DNA of 64,000 nt from Wolfiporia cocos (GCA_029448655.1 JACCLO010000028.1:1-64000); one strand, 5' to 3'; shown: positions 1-9,832, counted from the first letter of the stretch. Made by a program: numbers and translations. Notes: a model not told the origin generated them from the letters alone.

Positions 1-214
1 GAGTGCCTCGGCGTCCTGTTCATTGTAGATGTCGCCGTTCCCGCTGAGGGACGGGGTCGTAGGAGTTCGCCATACGAAGTGTTGGCGGCATTCATTCTGT
101 CGATGACCTGGTTGATTGAGCCCACAAGCTCTGCAAATATAGTCGGGGCAGTCGAGGATCCAGTGGCTAGCGGATCCGCACTGCCGACAGGGTTGTTCAG
201 GCGAGGGCCTTGCT
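1..214 (-). CDS. Partial zinc-knuckle tail downstream of the chromodomain of A (runs off the window)
   Basis: In the frame +1 to the end of the preceding ORF, the minus strand stays open to base 1. It encodes CRQCGSASHWILDC, a perfect CX2CX4HX4C knuckle, followed by CRACGLNQPGHRQNEC, CX2CX6HX4C. The frame joins the previous ORF in a Pro/Arg-rich stretch, so one indel or an unseen splice could connect them. Zinc knuckles normally belong to Gag, so their presence after the chromodomain is unusual. Low length and the window edge limit confidence. Confidence 0.5.
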
Positions 215-1681
215 GGTACCCGTAGGAAAAGGGATATCTCTGAGATATTCGTTGTGTCGGTATCTCCAGTGGTGAGCGGCGCGGTGGAGGTTCCGTTGCG
301 CCCATGTGGGTAAGGAGGCGGTGTCTCGTTCGTGCTCCCTCGCACCTCGCTCGAACTCCTCGCGGGTAATGCTCTGCACCGATGGAGATCGTCGAATAGG
401 CGGCGTGCTATTCGCTCTTCGCTGTCGTTCTGGGGTAGCCCTAGGGCTCGTCGGGCGTGCAGGTGGTTCACGTCTCCCGTTGCCTCCCATACCAGGAATA
501 CGTGGCGTCGGGTCTCTAACTCCTGTTCGGCGGGCTCTCTGAGTCTTGGTAGGCAGTGGAAATAATACTCTATCGCCCTCCATAAAATCAAACGGCCTTG
601 CAACTCGGCGTCGTTCGTCGGGGGTGAAAAAGCAGGCGGGTCGTGGTGTGTATTCGGGTCGACCGGGAGTAACGTGCTCGCGATCCTCGAAGTCGTTGAG
701 CGCGTGTCGTAGTCGGGCCGTCGTGGTGGCGGCCAATCTGTCGATAAGTCTGTTGGTGAGTAATTCGAGTCCCTCTCTCTGCGCTCTGATCTGCCCCTCC
801 ATTCGGACAAGGTCCTCGGTGATGTTCTGGTACGAGCTGTAGACGTGTGTGAGGTCCTGCGCGATGTCGAAGAGGGCCGACCAGCCATCGGCTCGGCCAG
901 CAAAAGGTCCCTCGGCCCTGTACCAGAGGAGGGCGTGTCTACTCTGCAGATGCTGGGGGGAGTACCTTCTTGGTGGCGTACCTCGCGGTCGGCCTTCTCG
1001 ACGATCTGCATCGGGGGGTCGTGGTTCGGCGGGGGAGCTGGTGGCGAGTCGTCGACATACTATTACTGTCCTGTTTTCGAGTGTCGGGGTTGTCCTGACT
1101 CTCGTCCTGTGGTAGTCTTTTATCAGCTCCTTGGAGTGCTCCAAGTTCGCCTCGTCTTCCCATGAATTGTCGGCCGTGGCATAGCCTTTCCACTTGACGA
1201 AGTATTGATGCTTCTTTCCTTTCCATCTGTCAGCCAAGATGGCTTCGACTTCGTATTCCTCCTGTCCCTTGATGATATCAGGTGGCGGCCGTAGGTAATT
1301 GGGTCCGTGCACCCTTGTTTCTTTGAATGGTTTTAGTAAGGCAGCATGGAATACCGGATGAATTTTCCAGTTCGCCGGTAACTGCAGCCGGTATGTCGTG
1401 GGTCCCATCTTTTCTGTGATGGTGAAGGGTCCTTCCCTTTTTGGTGCTAGCTTGTTAGATTCGTAGGGGATGGTTAGGTTCTTTGCGTCGAGCCAAACCT
1501 TGTCTCCTTTCTCGAGCTTCGGTAATTCTCGGAGGAAACGTCCCGCCATTCTTTTCTGAGCTAGTTCGTGCGCGATGAATGCCATCTTTCGCGCCTCTTT
1601 GATCTTTTTGATCCTGTCAACTGCTGCCAGGACGTTTCCTACCCTGTCGTAGTCTGGGAATCCCCTTGGAATATAACCCAA
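197..1681 (-). CDS. Integrase C-terminal part, chromodomain and long tail of A
   Basis: Residues 1-125 are the C-terminal integrase region (KGDKVWLDAKNL, then GPFTITEKMG and HPVFHAALLKPF, the GPY/F-like module). Residues ~138-190 form a chromodomain (EYEVEAILADRWKGKKHQYF, VKWKGY, NSWED), which in chromoviruses guides integration to modified chromatin. From ~195 to 494 there is an extra ~300-residue tail that I do not recognise: a predicted coiled-coil stretch (VRMEGQIRAQREGLELLTNR), then Pro/Arg-rich sequence. The tail runs into a second frame with zinc knuckles at 1-214. The start shown is only the first codon after the TGA at 1705-1703. Confidence 0.85.
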   Translation of the reverse strand: MGYIPRGFPDYDRVGNVLAAVDRIKKIKEARKMAFIAHELAQKRMAGRFLRELPKLEKGDKVWLDAKNLTIPYESNKLAPKREGPFTITEKMGPTTYRLQLPANWKIHPVFHAALLKPFKETRVHGPNYLRPPPDIIKGQEEYEVEAILADRWKGKKHQYFVKWKGYATADNSWEDEANLEHSKELIKDYHRTRVRTTPTLENRTVIVCRRLATSSPAEPRPPDADRREGRPRGTPPRRYSPQHLQSRHALLWYRAEGPFAGRADGWSALFDIAQDLTHVYSSYQNITEDLVRMEGQIRAQREGLELLTNRLIDRLAATTTARLRHALNDFEDREHVTPGRPEYTPRPACFFTPDERRRVARPFDFMEGDRVLFPLPTKTQRARRTGVRDPTPRIPGMGGNGRREPPARPTSPRATPERQRRANSTPPIRRSPSVQSITREEFERGAREHERDTASLPTWAQRNLHRAAHHWRYRHNEYLRDIPFPTGTSKALA

Positions 1682-1702
1682 GATTATTTCAAGGGGCGCA
1701 GG

Positions 1703-2383
1703 TCAGTTTTCGGTTCGCTTGGTGTTGTGCGCAAATTCGACGTCGGGTAGTCGTTGTACCCATTGGAAAGGGTCGTTCATGCAATAGATACGAAGGTACA
1801 CTTCGATTTGTTGATTCATCCTTTCCGTTTGTCCGTCGGTCTGTGGATGGTACGCCGTACTCATCGCAGATTCCGTTCCCTGCAGCTTGCATAATTCCTT
1901 GAACAGTTTCGATGCGAACTGTGGTCCCCTGTCTGAAATGATCTTTCGGGGAATGCCGTATTGTGAGTATATCTTTCGATGGAATATTTCTGCGGCCCCT
2001 TCGCTCGTGATTGTTTTGTCGCATGGGGTGAGAGAGATGGCCTTGGATAGGCCATGGTCGACAATCACCATCATGGAGTCATATTTTCCGACTCTTGGCA
2101 GGTCGGTGACAAAATCGACCGAGCACTGTGAGAAGGGAAGGGCGTCCTCCCGTGTCGGTATTGGCTGTAAAGGGGGTTTTAGCGGGTTCCTATCAGGTTT
2201 CATCTGTTGACAGATTGCACAGCCTCGGACGTATTCCGGTATCATTGTTCCCATGTCAGGCCACCAAAAGTGGGTCTTAACCTGTACTGTTGTACCCCAG
2301 ATCCCAGGGTGTCCGGCCGGGATCGTGTCGTGGTATTTTGAAATGACGTCCCGTCGAAGGCCCTCATCTTTTGGCACGTACAT
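1703..2383 (-). pseudogene. Integrase N-terminal and catalytic part of A, ended by an in-frame TGA
   Basis: This segment contains the HHCC-type zinc-binding region (CAICQQMK) and the catalytic core with D (SVDFVTDLP), D (IISDRGPQF) and E (GQTERMNQQ). It is in the same frame as the following ORF (197-1681), separated only by TGA at 1705-1703 after HNTKRTEN, so one substitution could explain the interruption. Upstream it is one frame off from RNase H because of the indel near 2460. The first ATG given here is internal; the real domain begins further 5'. Confidence 0.88.
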
Positions 2384-4626
2384 CCTGCCCCTGTAGAGCA
2401 GTATCCCATCCGTTTGTTGCCATTCATCTGCGGTGGTTCTTGCGGGGAATTCGTCTGTGCCCCTAGAGCACGGATCGCCTGTTCCGCAGATTCATCTCGA
2501 TCGTTGGCGTTCTTGATTCGATCGATGATCGGGATCTGGATTGCGTGGACGACGAGTTCATTTGGAATCATGGTGATTCCCTCGTTGTCTTCGTTGCTTT
2601 CGTCTAGGTGATACAACCTGGACAATGTGTCGGCCATGACTAGTTTCCTCCCGGGGATGTGTTGTAATTTCAGGTCGAATTGCGAGAGGAATAGATGCCA
2701 TCTCGCTTGTCGCCGATTTAGGCGCTGTGCGCTTCTCCAGTACGTCAGGTTCTGATGATCGCTTCGGATCAAGATCCGATGCGGTGCTCCTTCTAACAGG
2801 TGCCGCCATTCTTCTAGTGCTCGGACTATTCCGAGTAGTTCGCGATCATAGATTTCGTAGTTCCGTTCTGTGGATGTCAGGGATTGTGAGAGATATCCCA
2901 CTGGCCGTTCACGCCCCGTTTCATCTGTCTGTTTTAGCACTGCCCCTGTGGCAAACTGAGATGCGTCTGTTTCGAGGATGAATGGTTTCTCCTTGTCTGG
3001 CGTTCCTAGTGCGGGCGCCGTTGTGAATGCCTGCTTCATGAAGTCGAACGCCTTTTGTTCTTTATCCGTCCACTGGAATCCTGTCCCTGTGACCGTTTTC
3101 GTGAGATCCACCAGGGGTCGGGCGTGCGTTGAGTAGTGATCGATAAATTTCCGATAGAAGTTTGCAAATCCTAGGAAGGATCTGACTTCCTTGAGATTTC
3201 GGGGAGTCGGCCACTCTTTAATCCTATTGAGTTTCGCTGGGTCCATCTGGATGTTTCCTGGGGTGATGACTAGTCCTAGAAATTCGACTCTGTCGACACC
3301 GAAGGCGCATTTCTCGGGTTTCACAAAGAGATGGTTATCCACCAATCTCTGAAGGATTCGCCGTTCCCGTTCCTTGTGTGTTTTCTCGTCTTCTGAGAAA
3401 ATGAGGATATCGTCCATGTAAACAAGCACCCATCCTTCGAAGATTTCTTCTTTCAGGATTTCGTTCATCATTGCCTGAAAGGTCCCGGGTGCATTGCACA
3501 ATCCGAAAAACATAACCGTGGGTTCGTACAACCTTCGGTTTGTTTTGAAGGCCGCTTTCCATTCGTCTCCTTTCTTGATTCGCACGTTGTTGTACCCCGC
3601 TCTAAGGTCCATTTTCGTGAAAATCTTTGCTCCTTTTAGCTTTTCCAGGAGCTCCGAGATTAATGGCAAGGGATAGACGTTCTTTATCGTTCCTTCGTTC
3701 AGATATCGATAATCTTGACAGGGTCGTAGGCCGCTGTCTTTCTTTGGGACGAAGAAGAATGGTGACGCCATCGGGGATTTTGAAGGGACTATGAATCCCT
3801 TGGCCAGGTTTTCTTTTAGGAATTCGTCCAGCGCCTGTTGCTCTTTAGGCAACAGTGCATAGACTTTGCAGTCCTTCGGCACGAAATCGGGTTTTAATTC
3901 GATTGCGTGGTCCCATGGTCTCGACGGGGGGAACGCCGCTGCGGACTCCTTACTGAACACCTTGGTAAAGTCTAGTAGGTGTTTCGGGACCATTTCCTCA
4001 ATTGTTCGTTCTGGTTCAGGGGTTTTCTGTGCGAATTCTTGGGACTTCGTCAGCGCTTTCCTGACAGCATTGATGATTTGTATCTTTGTTCGGAACTTCT
4101 TTCGTGTTTCCCCTTTCTCTCCTATGATCCTAGGGTTATCTTTTGCAAAGCGTCGGATCGCTTCGTACTCCTCAGGAGTATAGAGCCGCTGTGCTGTTTC
4201 TTCTGGCTGGTCCGTAGATCCAAATCCTTTCTCCCCTCGTTCTGTTTCATCTAGGTCCTCGACCTCCAAAATGTCGGGGGTTAGGTGTCGTTCGAAAATT
4301 ATCTGGGCTATTCGCATGCCCGGGATAATTCTATGTGCTTTGTCTGAATAGTTGAAGACGATGGCTCCGACGTCTCCTCGGTAGTCCGAGTCTATGATTC
4401 CGGCCTGTACTACCAGTCCGTGTCTGAGGGTGTTGCCTGATCGTCCGGCCAACCTTCCATACGATCCCTTCGGGATCTTCATTTTTACTCCTGTGGAGAC
4501 GAGTTTCCATCCTCCGGCGGGAATCTCGGTTTCTTCTGCAGCGTAAAGGTCATACCCTGCGGCTTCTTGGGTTCCCCTTGTCGGAATTTTCCCTTCTGGA
4601 GCAACTACCATTTCCACCGTATCCAT
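2242..4626 (-). CDS. pol: Pol segment of A: dUTPase, reverse transcriptase, RNase H
   Basis: Residues 1-140 are a trimeric-type dUTPase with all five motifs: [55 protein letters not shown]. It would hydrolyse dUTP and keep uracil out of the cDNA. After a ~115-residue linker comes the RT ([16 protein letters not shown], then [12 protein letters not shown]), with catalytic YMDD near residue 402, and RNase H ([29 protein letters not shown]). The last ~35 residues before the stop at 2242 are out of frame: the proper integrase frame starts near 2460, so this ORF ends by frameshift. Motif II has GRSG where most dUTPases have PRSG. A dUTPase between protease and RT differs from its position in elements B and D. 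Confidence 0.92.
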   Translation of the reverse strand: MDTVEMVVAPEGKIPTRGTQEAAGYDLYAAEETEIPAGGWKLVSTGVKMKIPKGSYGRLAGRSGNTLRHGLVVQAGIIDSDYRGDVGAIVFNYSDKAHRIIPGMRIAQIIFERHLTPDILEVEDLDETERGEKGFGSTDQPEETAQRLYTPEEYEAIRRFAKDNPRIIGEKGETRKKFRTKIQIINAVRKALTKSQEFAQKTPEPERTIEEMVPKHLLDFTKVFSKESAAAFPPSRPWDHAIELKPDFVPKDCKVYALLPKEQQALDEFLKENLAKGFIVPSKSPMASPFFFVPKKDSGLRPCQDYRYLNEGTIKNVYPLPLISELLEKLKGAKIFTKMDLRAGYNNVRIKKGDEWKAAFKTNRRLYEPTVMFFGLCNAPGTFQAMMNEILKEEIFEGWVLVYMDDILIFSEDEKTHKERERRILQRLVDNHLFVKPEKCAFGVDRVEFLGLVITPGNIQMDPAKLNRIKEWPTPRNLKEVRSFLGFANFYRKFIDHYSTHARPLVDLTKTVTGTGFQWTDKEQKAFDFMKQAFTTAPALGTPDKEKPFILETDASQFATGAVLKQTDETGRERPVGYLSQSLTSTERNYEIYDRELLGIVRALEEWRHLLEGAPHRILIRSDHQNLTYWRSAQRLNRRQARWHLFLSQFDLKLQHIPGRKLVMADTLSRLYHLDESNEDNEGITMIPNELVVHAIQIPIIDRIKNANDRDESAEQAIRALGAQTNSPQEPPQMNGNKRMGYCSTGAGCTCQKMRAFDGTSFQNTTTRSRPDTLGSGVQQYRLRPTFGGLTWEQ

Positions 4627-4721
4627 TTGGATCGTGGCTTCCGGTTTCTTTTCTTCTGCCCCTAGTATTGATCGTACATCGACTGTTTGGTCCTTCCAGT
4701 CGATTGTGGGGTTTTCGTCTT

Positions 4722-5092
4722 TTAGCCATCCATACCTAGAATCATATTCTCTGTTCCGATCGATCCTACCAAGAATCGGACCTTTCGCGTTTTCTGGGTC
4801 TTCGGATATCGTAGTAGTATGGTGGCTTCTCGGTCTATTCGCCCATCTTTGTTTTCTGTTCCGTCAACATTTTTGACGATAATCGGGTTCTTCAAGGGTT
4901 GCGTGGGCACCTTGTATTTTTCTACCACTCTGCTGTGGATCAGGTTTGACATTGCTCCTGAGTCGATTAGTGCATTGCACTTCACGGGTTTTGCCAGCGT
5001 CATGATTACCGGAATGAAGAGGGATCGATTCTTCTCGAACGAGGTAATTACATGCGCTGCTTTCTCGGAGGGTAAGACCGTGGGCTTCCCTC
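4722..5092 (-). pseudogene. Aspartic protease segment of A, frameshifted at its end
   Basis: The -1 frame after gag encodes a retropepsin-like domain with the catalytic ALIDSGAMSNLI motif (D-S-G). It ends with MILGMDG and a stop where the family consensus is ILGxDW (compare ILGYDWL in B and ILGYDWF in D). Restoring one base near 4724 would put the protein back in frame with the following dUTPase-RT region, so the stop at 4724-4722 is a 1-nt deletion or a sequence error. Without the break, this would be the start of Pol. Confidence 0.75.
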
Positions 5093-6928
5093 CTAGGCAA
5101 AATCCTGTTCTTCTACGAGCCGTGCTAGGAGCTCGGGGTTCTTGGCTTTCAGAGCCCTAATTGCTGTGACCGCTCTGTTAGCGGTGACATATTCAGTCTC
5201 TTCTTCGGAGACTTCTTCGATGCGAGCTTCTTGCTCGGCTTCTTCTTCTTCGGTTTTTCGAGTAGTCCGCCTAGGGCGGGCTGGTTTCCTCGGCCTCTTC
5301 GGGCAGTCTCGCGACATATGTCCTGGCTGATGACAGGTGAAGCATTTTCCTTTCTTGATGTGATCGTCCCTTTCCTGGGTGGTCATTCGATCTACATCCA
5401 TTGCGTTCGGATCTTTCGGTGCGGTTGTCTGTGGAGCACTAGTGCGTCCGTTATTCTGGTTCGAGGCTTGCCAAGCCTTTTTCTTGACAAACGGTTTGTC
5501 CCGTTTCAAGAATATCTTGTACGTATTTTCATAGTACGAGGCAGCGGACTGCCATTCATCAATGGTTGCTGGTAGCGGTCGAACACCGATGATGTATCGG
5601 GTCGTGTGTTCGGGTAACCCTTTCTCAAAGAGGGTTATGAGCAACGCGTTTCCGTCCGCGCTGTATCGATCGTACTGGGCCTTTCCGGCCAAGTTGTTGA
5701 ACTCGGTGATATAATCATCAATGTCCTTCCTGTCCTGGGTTACGTCCAGGATTTTCTTCCGCGCCTTCTGTACCTCTTCGATGGCTCCGAAGGCTTTCTG
5801 GAAGTCTGCATCAAACTGTGCAAGACTAGGTGGGAAGAATCGTTTCGTCTGGGGGTTCGTGTAAACCCGGTGGTAATTTTGTTTCCACTGGCCTGTTTTC
5901 CCCTTGTTCGAAATATAAGAGAGGATAAAGATCACTCTCTGAACGTCGTTCTGGAATGATGTTTCGTACATCGTAAACCAGGAATTGCACTGGTTTATGA
6001 AGTTCTGCATGTCAGATCGTTCCCCGTCGAATACGTCTGGGGGATTGATCTTTATCATCGGGGGTCGGTAGTACGGGTTTGGCGCCGGAGGTTGAGGCTG
6101 CGGCGCATTCGGTGGTGGAGGTCCTCCTCCTCCCGGGTATCCTCCACCTGGGTTTCCTGGGTTTCCTCCGGGGTTCCCTGGGTTTCCTCCAGGGTTTCCT
6201 CCTCCGGGGTTCGCGGGGGTTCCTCCTCCGAATCCTCCAGGAGGGGGGGCATTCCCTCCTCCGAGTCCGAAGTTTCCTCCCAGTCCTCCTCCGCTTGTAC
6301 CTGCGGAGGTTCGTCCAAATAGGCCTGAAGGCCATGTTCCTGGGTTTGTCGTTCCCATTCCTCCGCTTGGGCTAGTCCAAGACGGATTTCCTCCGCTACC
6401 CATTCCGGGTGCGTTCTGTGGGGGGTTTCCAAAGAGGTCTGTTCCTCCAGCCATAGGCCCAATCCCACTCTGCGCAAAAGCAGATATAAATCCTGGAGGG
6501 TCCTGTCCTCCGGTCTGGCTGTTATCTGTTCCTGTAAAATTTCCAGGATTTCTCCCATCATCTCCGATGCGCTCAATTCCTGCCATTCCTGTGGCGCCCG
6601 AAGGCTGATTCGTATTTCCATCGGCATCGAAGGTTCTGTTGATGGTTTCGGTTTCGTTTTCGGTCAACGTCGCGGTTGACATCGGAGGGAGTTCTCCAAA
6701 TCGTTCGAACGCTTCACGCGTTATTTCCCAAGCGGTCGTTCTTGCGGAGGGGTATACTTCTACCCACTTCGATGCCCTATCTTCTCTTGGAATGACAACA
6801 ATTCCTCCGCGGTTACGGAAGGCTCCAATGGTGTCAGTCCACTCGTATCGGTTGAGTCTGTAGACTCCCTGAATGTCCTCGGGCAAGAGTTCAATCAGTC
6901 GTGCTGGGAATTCTGGTCCAAATATCAT
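5093..6928 (-). CDS. gag: Gag polyprotein of chromovirus A
   Basis: This 611-residue protein should form the virus-like particle and bind the element RNA. The N-terminal ~180 residues are unrecognised. Residues ~180-290 are Gly/Pro/Asn-rich low complexity. A retrotransposon-gag-like helical region follows (about 295-460, starting near PPDVFDGERSDMQNF), and a CX2CX4HX4C zinc knuckle (CFTCHQPGHMSRDC) lies near residue 530. The C terminus is basic then acidic. The ATG at 6928 is the first after the primer site. The stop (TAG, 5095-5093) is immediately preceded by a candidate slippery heptamer, and protease continues in the -1 frame, so Gag-Pol is probably made by frameshifting. Overlapping Pro/Arg-rich reading frames in this segment are shadows of the low-complexity DNA. 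Confidence 0.88.
   Translation of the reverse strand: MIFGPEFPARLIELLPEDIQGVYRLNRYEWTDTIGAFRNRGGIVVIPREDRASKWVEVYPSARTTAWEITREAFERFGELPPMSTATLTENETETINRTFDADGNTNQPSGATGMAGIERIGDDGRNPGNFTGTDNSQTGGQDPPGFISAFAQSGIGPMAGGTDLFGNPPQNAPGMGSGGNPSWTSPSGGMGTTNPGTWPSGLFGRTSAGTSGGGLGGNFGLGGGNAPPPGGFGGGTPANPGGGNPGGNPGNPGGNPGNPGGGYPGGGGPPPPNAPQPQPPAPNPYYRPPMIKINPPDVFDGERSDMQNFINQCNSWFTMYETSFQNDVQRVIFILSYISNKGKTGQWKQNYHRVYTNPQTKRFFPPSLAQFDADFQKAFGAIEEVQKARKKILDVTQDRKDIDDYITEFNNLAGKAQYDRYSADGNALLITLFEKGLPEHTTRYIIGVRPLPATIDEWQSAASYYENTYKIFLKRDKPFVKKKAWQASNQNNGRTSAPQTTAPKDPNAMDVDRMTTQERDDHIKKGKCFTCHQPGHMSRDCPKRPRKPARPRRTTRKTEEEEAEQEARIEEVSEEETEYVTANRAVTAIRALKAKNPELLARLVEEQDFA
5099..5105 (-). other. Candidate -1 ribosomal frameshift site at the gag stop
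   Basis: The minus strand reads G GAT TTT GCC TAG in gag phase. GGATTTT fits the X XXY YYZ pattern used by some retroviral -1 sites, and the -1 frame after it is open through to the protease. One codon separates the heptamer from the gag stop. I did not establish a downstream pseudoknot. Confidence 0.45.
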
Positions 6929-6962
6929 GTGCCCTTACACCGTGGTAGGTGAGGGTGTGATA

Positions 6963-6973
6963 AGCTCGACCTT
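6963..6973 (-). promoter_or_regulatory. Self-primer binding site of A
   Basis: AAGGTCGAGCT (minus strand), one base inside the LTR edge, is perfectly complementary to AGCTCGACCTT in the LTR. No tRNA-type TGG primer site is seen here, which fits self-priming. Confidence 0.7.
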
Positions 6974-6974
6974 C

Positions 6975-7681
6975 TGTTACGGGTCGAACACCCGTTCGTA
7001 TATTCGAGTCGCGAATATAGATCGTTCTTCTGCATGTGGGCGTATAGCCGTATGCAAGGCAAATGCTCGTTAGATGCCTTCAAGTCCTAGGTGAAGTTCC
7101 TAGGAGATCGTATAATATCCAATACGCGTTAGAGGATATAATCTGTTCAGGTGCGAGTCGAATAGAATATAAGACTCGCCTAAGTCCGAGAAGTCAGTGT
7201 GCACTTCGAGGACTTAGTCGTTCGGTTGCTCGAGTGAGAAATACTGAGCGTAGTTTCCTACGTTTGAGAACGAGTATAAGACTTCTTGTTTATACAACAA
7301 GGTCGAGCTGAAGAGCCTTGACAATAAGTACATGAGCTTTTATACTACGCTGGGTTTTAGGGGTCAAGTCCATCCCAGATGCCACCGCTACTATCTACGC
7401 TATAGTATCAAACGTTTGATAAGTATGTAGTGATGTATCCGAAACGATAGATAGGGATGATGGTGGTTGAACACCATCTATCAGCTAATAAACGATGAAG
7501 GTGAAACGGTGGCAGAGTTGGATCTGCCAAAGGTGAAACGCGCCCTACATGCTAATACAACTGGGGATGCGCCCAGTAGAGTCACGAGTAGCCAGGGGGT
7601 TGGTTGCGCAACAAGTCCCTGTATCGTATTCGCCCGGTGGTGAGTTCTGTCGATATTCGAAAAATCAAAATAACCGTAACA
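6975..7681 (-). repeat. 5' LTR of chromovirus A (707 bp)
   Basis: The boundaries are set by the perfect 8-bp terminal inverted repeat TGTTACGG...CCGTAACA, with TG...CA ends as expected for an LTR. On the minus strand it contains a TATA box (TATAAAAG, 7344-7337) followed about 28 nt later by the 11-mer that pairs with the primer site next to the LTR. It lies 47 nt upstream of the gag ATG. Confidence 0.85.
7299..7344 (-). promoter_or_regulatory. LTR core promoter and predicted transcript 5' end of A
   Basis: TATAAAAG at 7344-7337 (minus strand) is followed at 7309-7299 by AGCTCGACCTT. This 11-mer is the exact reverse complement of the sequence at 6973-6963 just inside the LTR. In Tf1-type elements the first 11 nt of the mRNA serve as the primer, so the transcript is predicted to start at or very near 7309. 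Confidence 0.7.
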
Positions 7682-7729
7682 CTCCCCAACCTGAGTTGCC
7701 CGAGAAAATAGCCACGGACTGAAGTGGAT

Positions 7730-9478
7730 TAGTGATGTGCCAGGCCCAGCCCAGCTCAAAAGCCCCGGCTTCGGCCCGGCTTGGATGGCCCATGGCTTTT
7801 CAAAACCTCAGGCCAGGCCCTCATTGACAGCTCACGGCTTGGCCCGGCCTAGGTCCCAGCTTGGCCGCGGCCTACCACTGCTAAGATAATCGTCACTTTA
7901 GCTTCAGAGCTTGAGATTCACCTTTGCCAAACCTTTCCCAGATGAAATAGAACCTTTAATCCTCCGATCTATAGTAGGATTAAGCATGAAATAATCATTC
8001 ACTAGCGCAGCATTCAGTAGCGTGCCTGCCATATGGGGGATCATATAGGCGCCCAAAAGTGAGTGGCAGGCTTCAACGTTGAGGACTTGACTTTTCTGTA
8101 GTTTTAAATAAACAAGATAGGTGCACAATGATTGAGTTGAGCATATAACTGGCCTGTATGGGCTTATATTGTGCCTGCCAGATATTGTAGCCATTAAGAT
8201 CCCTAGGCCAGGGCTCAACAGCTTGGCCTGGCCTGGCCTGTATCTCAGGCCGGGCCCTGGGCCGTCTCTGTCACAAGCCAATTTCCAAGCCTAGTAGAAC
8301 ATCCTAGGTTGACACCCCACTCACGCCTCTTGCACGCTAAAGCACTCCATCCAAGCCCAGCTGGATACGTACGGCAATGCTAGTAGAAGCCCTCCGATAC
8401 ACAAGTCACTACGGGCACTAGCAGACCACCAGCAGTCCGAACCTTACACCAGTCCCAGTCCCCGGCAGTCAGTACAATACTGCCTAGTCCATACAACCTA
8501 GTCATGGGCCACCTCTAGGAACCACCAGCGTGGCTAGCACAGCAGTAACCCCAAGACAATCCAGGTTACCAGCCATCGCACATACACTACACACTAACTA
8601 GAGGAATGACCTATATTATGCACGTGACCTAAACACTACGCCCAATGTCTCACATCTCTTACACCACAGACACTCGCCATTACTGGCATAGACATTCCCC
8701 ATTACAGGCAGGCCCCGACCTGTATAGACTTCTGCCCGTGGGATGGCAGCAATCCCATACAAGCACTAGACCTATGCACCTACAGTCTACGAGTCTACGC
8801 CCTACGCCTTCCCTTCAGTACCGCAACCTCTGGGAACCCGGGCCGTGAACGATCGACCCTCAGTACCGTAACCTCGGGAACCTAGGCCACCAAAAGCACC
8901 TTCAGACCACATCTTGTCAAACCACGCCATTGGAATGGTGCACCCCCTGCCTGGGATGGCAGCACATGACCTATGAGGAGCACTGGTCGTTATACCCTGA
9001 TCGACGAAAACCACCGATCATTACACCCGATCGAAGCACTGATCACCACCGCCATTACTGGTATCACCCGATCGACAAGAACCACTGATCGTAACCCGAT
9101 CGATTGGCAACCCCCCTGATCCAATCCCATCACACTACGTTGCTATGGACATCTCGCTACGTACCAGTGCTCCAATGCCATTACCGGCCCCATAGCTTAG
9201 ACCAATTGTATACCAGCAAGTAGATGACCCCATAGTCACGCGAGCCCCCACATGTACAAACAGTAGTAATATATAAGCCAGACAGTCTCGAGCATAAACC
9301 TCAGACTTGTCTTGGCCTCTTCTGGCTAGTAGTCCCAAATCAGGAAGGCACCTTTGTGTGAGCCCCCTTCCCCTGGTTGAGTGCTAGTTAGTAGCGTGTG
9401 TCAGTCTCAAGCCGTGCTGTAAAGCCCAGCTTGGCCCGGCCCAGCTCATGGCCCAAAGCTGGGCCTGGCACATCACTA
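7730..9478. mobile_element. hAT-like non-autonomous TIR element, copy 1 (split by a solo LTR)
   Basis: The ends are perfect inverted repeats of 21 bp starting TAGTGATGTGCCAGGCCC, flanked by the 8-bp duplication AAGTGGAT (7722-7729 and 9479-9486). An 8-bp duplication and a TAGTG-type end fit the hAT superfamily. The interior is non-coding and rich in GGCC/GCCTGG subterminal motifs. Removing the nested LTR (8269-9403) leaves an element of about 610 bp. Reading frames inside it reflect the GC-rich repeats and are not genes. Confidence 0.85.
8269..9403 (+). repeat. Solo LTR (1135 bp) nested in hAT-like copy 1
   Basis: It begins TGTCACAA and ends GTGTGTCA, and is flanked by the 5-bp duplication GTCTC (8264-8268, 9404-9408). 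The uninterrupted hAT-like copy at 46940-47798 shows the empty-site sequence. A TATATAAG box lies near 9269 and is followed by CCTCAGACTTG, as in other LTRs here. It is unusually long for the solo LTRs in the window. Confidence 0.88.
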
Positions 9479-9486
9479 AAGTGGAT

Positions 9487-9832
9487 GGGATGAAGGGTTA
9501 AGAAATCAAGAGCTGCTGATGGCAACGTGAGTATACGATTCCAATACAAGTCTTTGTCGATCAATCTGGGGATCCCTAGTCCTTTGACAAAACTCTCCAA
9601 AACCATGAAAGAGAAATTGTCCTGGCCATTCAGGATGACCTGGTTGGAATACAAGGGGCAGAGGAGTTGATAGAAAAACCTCAATATGAACACATGTTCA
9701 GTGATGTAATTGAAGCGGCATGACATGACAGCAGAGGCATGATTGAAGTGATAAATATGAGTGAAGCTGCCCTGGCCATGTCATGGAGGGCATAAGCATA
9801 CTGGGTGCCATGAGCAGAGAGGAGGTTGAGAG
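9487..9832 (-). other. Unassigned coding-like fragment
   Basis: The minus strand carries two open stretches in different frames (about 9872-9681 and 9726-9480) with a non-repetitive, Leu/Phe-rich composition (for example FMVLESFVKGLGIPRLIDKD). They may be one decayed gene or transposase fragment. I do not recognise the family. The 3' side is cut by the hAT-like element. Confidence 0.25.

Larger units (their letters stand above)
1..7681 (-). mobile_element. Chromovirus A: Ty3/gypsy LTR retrotransposon, 3' end beyond the window
   Basis: Read on the minus strand, the order is 5' LTR (6975-7681), primer site, gag with a zinc knuckle, protease, dUTPase, reverse transcriptase, RNase H, integrase and chromodomain. 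That order (RT before integrase) defines Ty3/gypsy, and the chromodomain places it among chromoviruses. The 3' LTR is not in the window, so the right target duplication (candidate CTCCC at 7682-7686) cannot be confirmed. The copy is broken by a 1-nt loss in protease near 4724, a frameshift near 2460 and an in-frame TGA at 1703-1705, so it is probably immobile unless these are sequence errors. Confidence 0.93.

Noticed and set aside
6055..6627. 190-codon Glu/Pro-rich reading frame and antisense Gly/Arg-rich frames in gag of A
   Set aside because: They are shadows of the Gly/Pro-rich low-complexity DNA of gag; the zinc-knuckle frame is the real one.
7481..8281. ORFs starting with MSWAGPG and MACDRDGPG
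   Set aside because: They are translations of the GC-rich ends of the hAT-like element, recurring wherever the element occurs.
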